The translations under genes and the position numbers were made by a program. Of a DNA stretch of 5,382 bases, positions 5,261 to 5,382 are shown one piece after another. This stretch comes from Hyphomicrobiales bacterium. Lineage in GTDB: Bacteria; Pseudomonadota; Alphaproteobacteria; Rhizobiales; Afifellaceae. The stretch covers positions 1 to 5,382 of the forward strand of contig JACCSN010000464.1 in NCBI GenBank assembly GCA_013812985.1, written 5' to 3'. The stretch's first letter is position 1. Each line of letters begins with the position of its first letter. The notes under the pieces are model-generated. The model ran no database searches. It saw only the letters and a list, made by a program, of their open reading frames with translations, and had not been told where the DNA came from.

Positions 5261-5382
5261 ATGATGCGGCGTTTGGCGATTTGCGCTTTGCTCGCCGGGG
5301 TTCCGGCTTCCGCGCTGGCCCAGGACGCCGGCGCTGAGAACGACCAGCTCTCGGTTCCGATTTTCGCCGCGGGCGGCAAGCC
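5261..5382 (+). CDS. N-terminal fragment of an exported protein (signal peptide), cut by the right edge
   Basis: The frame opens with two ATG codons (5261 and 5264) and stays open to the window end (40 codons and two bases). The GGAGAGAG run at 5253-5260 serves as ribosome binding site; 7-base spacing from GGAG favours the ATG at 5264. The product starts MMRRLAICALLAGVPASALA, a textbook signal peptide: basic n-region, hydrophobic core and an ALA cleavage site, followed by QDAGAENDQLSVPIFAAGGK. The protein is therefore periplasmic or outer-membrane. A TonB-dependent receptor or other outer-membrane protein would fit a signal peptide followed by a polar stretch, but too little is visible to choose. 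Divergent placement next to copper chaperones may hint at a metal-related role. Confidence 0.75.
   Translation, partial: MMRRLAICALLAGVPASALAQDAGAENDQLSVPIFAAGGK

Overview
The window is GC-rich, almost fully coding chromosomal DNA. High G/C at third codon positions, PCu(A)C and SCO copper chaperones beside each other, and TlyA and RumA-type RNA methyltransferases together suggest an aerobic alphaproteobacterium, plausibly Hyphomicrobiales (Rhizobiales). This placement is an inference from style and gene content; no marker gene fixes it. No mobile element, CRISPR array, rRNA or tRNA was recognised.

Layout. Seven genes lie head to tail on the minus strand from about 5030 down to 148, with gaps of at most about 60 bases. 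In transcription order they are: a periplasmic PCu(A)C copper chaperone (5030-4542); an SCO1/SenC copper chaperone (4527-3916); a previously easy-to-miss 48-residue single-span membrane protein (3912-3766); a 152-residue four-span membrane protein with an apparent internal duplication (3729-3271); TlyA, an S4-FtsJ rRNA 2'-O-methyltransferase (3250-2501); a RumA/TrmA-type iron-sulfur uracil-5 RNA methyltransferase (about 2508-1282); and a class I SAM methyltransferase of unknown substrate (1218-148). A weakly supported reading frame runs off the left edge on the same strand (99-1). On the right, a non-coding stretch of about 230 bases separates the copper genes from a divergent plus-strand gene. 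That gene starts with a clear signal peptide at 5261/5264 and is cut off by the window end.

Function. The first half of the directon looks like copper delivery to a respiratory oxidase: PCu(A)C carries Cu(I) in the periplasm and SCO handles copper insertion or thiol reduction at the CuA site. Two small membrane proteins of unknown role are tightly linked to them. The second half is a methyltransferase cluster: two RNA base/ribose methylases and one orphan enzyme. The spacing permits one long transcript, but an internal promoter before tlyA or the 152-residue gene cannot be excluded.

Most worth a second look are the 48-residue protein coupled to SCO, the twofold repeat in the 152-residue protein, the His-rich tail of the PCu(A)C protein, and the structured leader of the divergent exported-protein gene. 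None of these on its own proves a new system.
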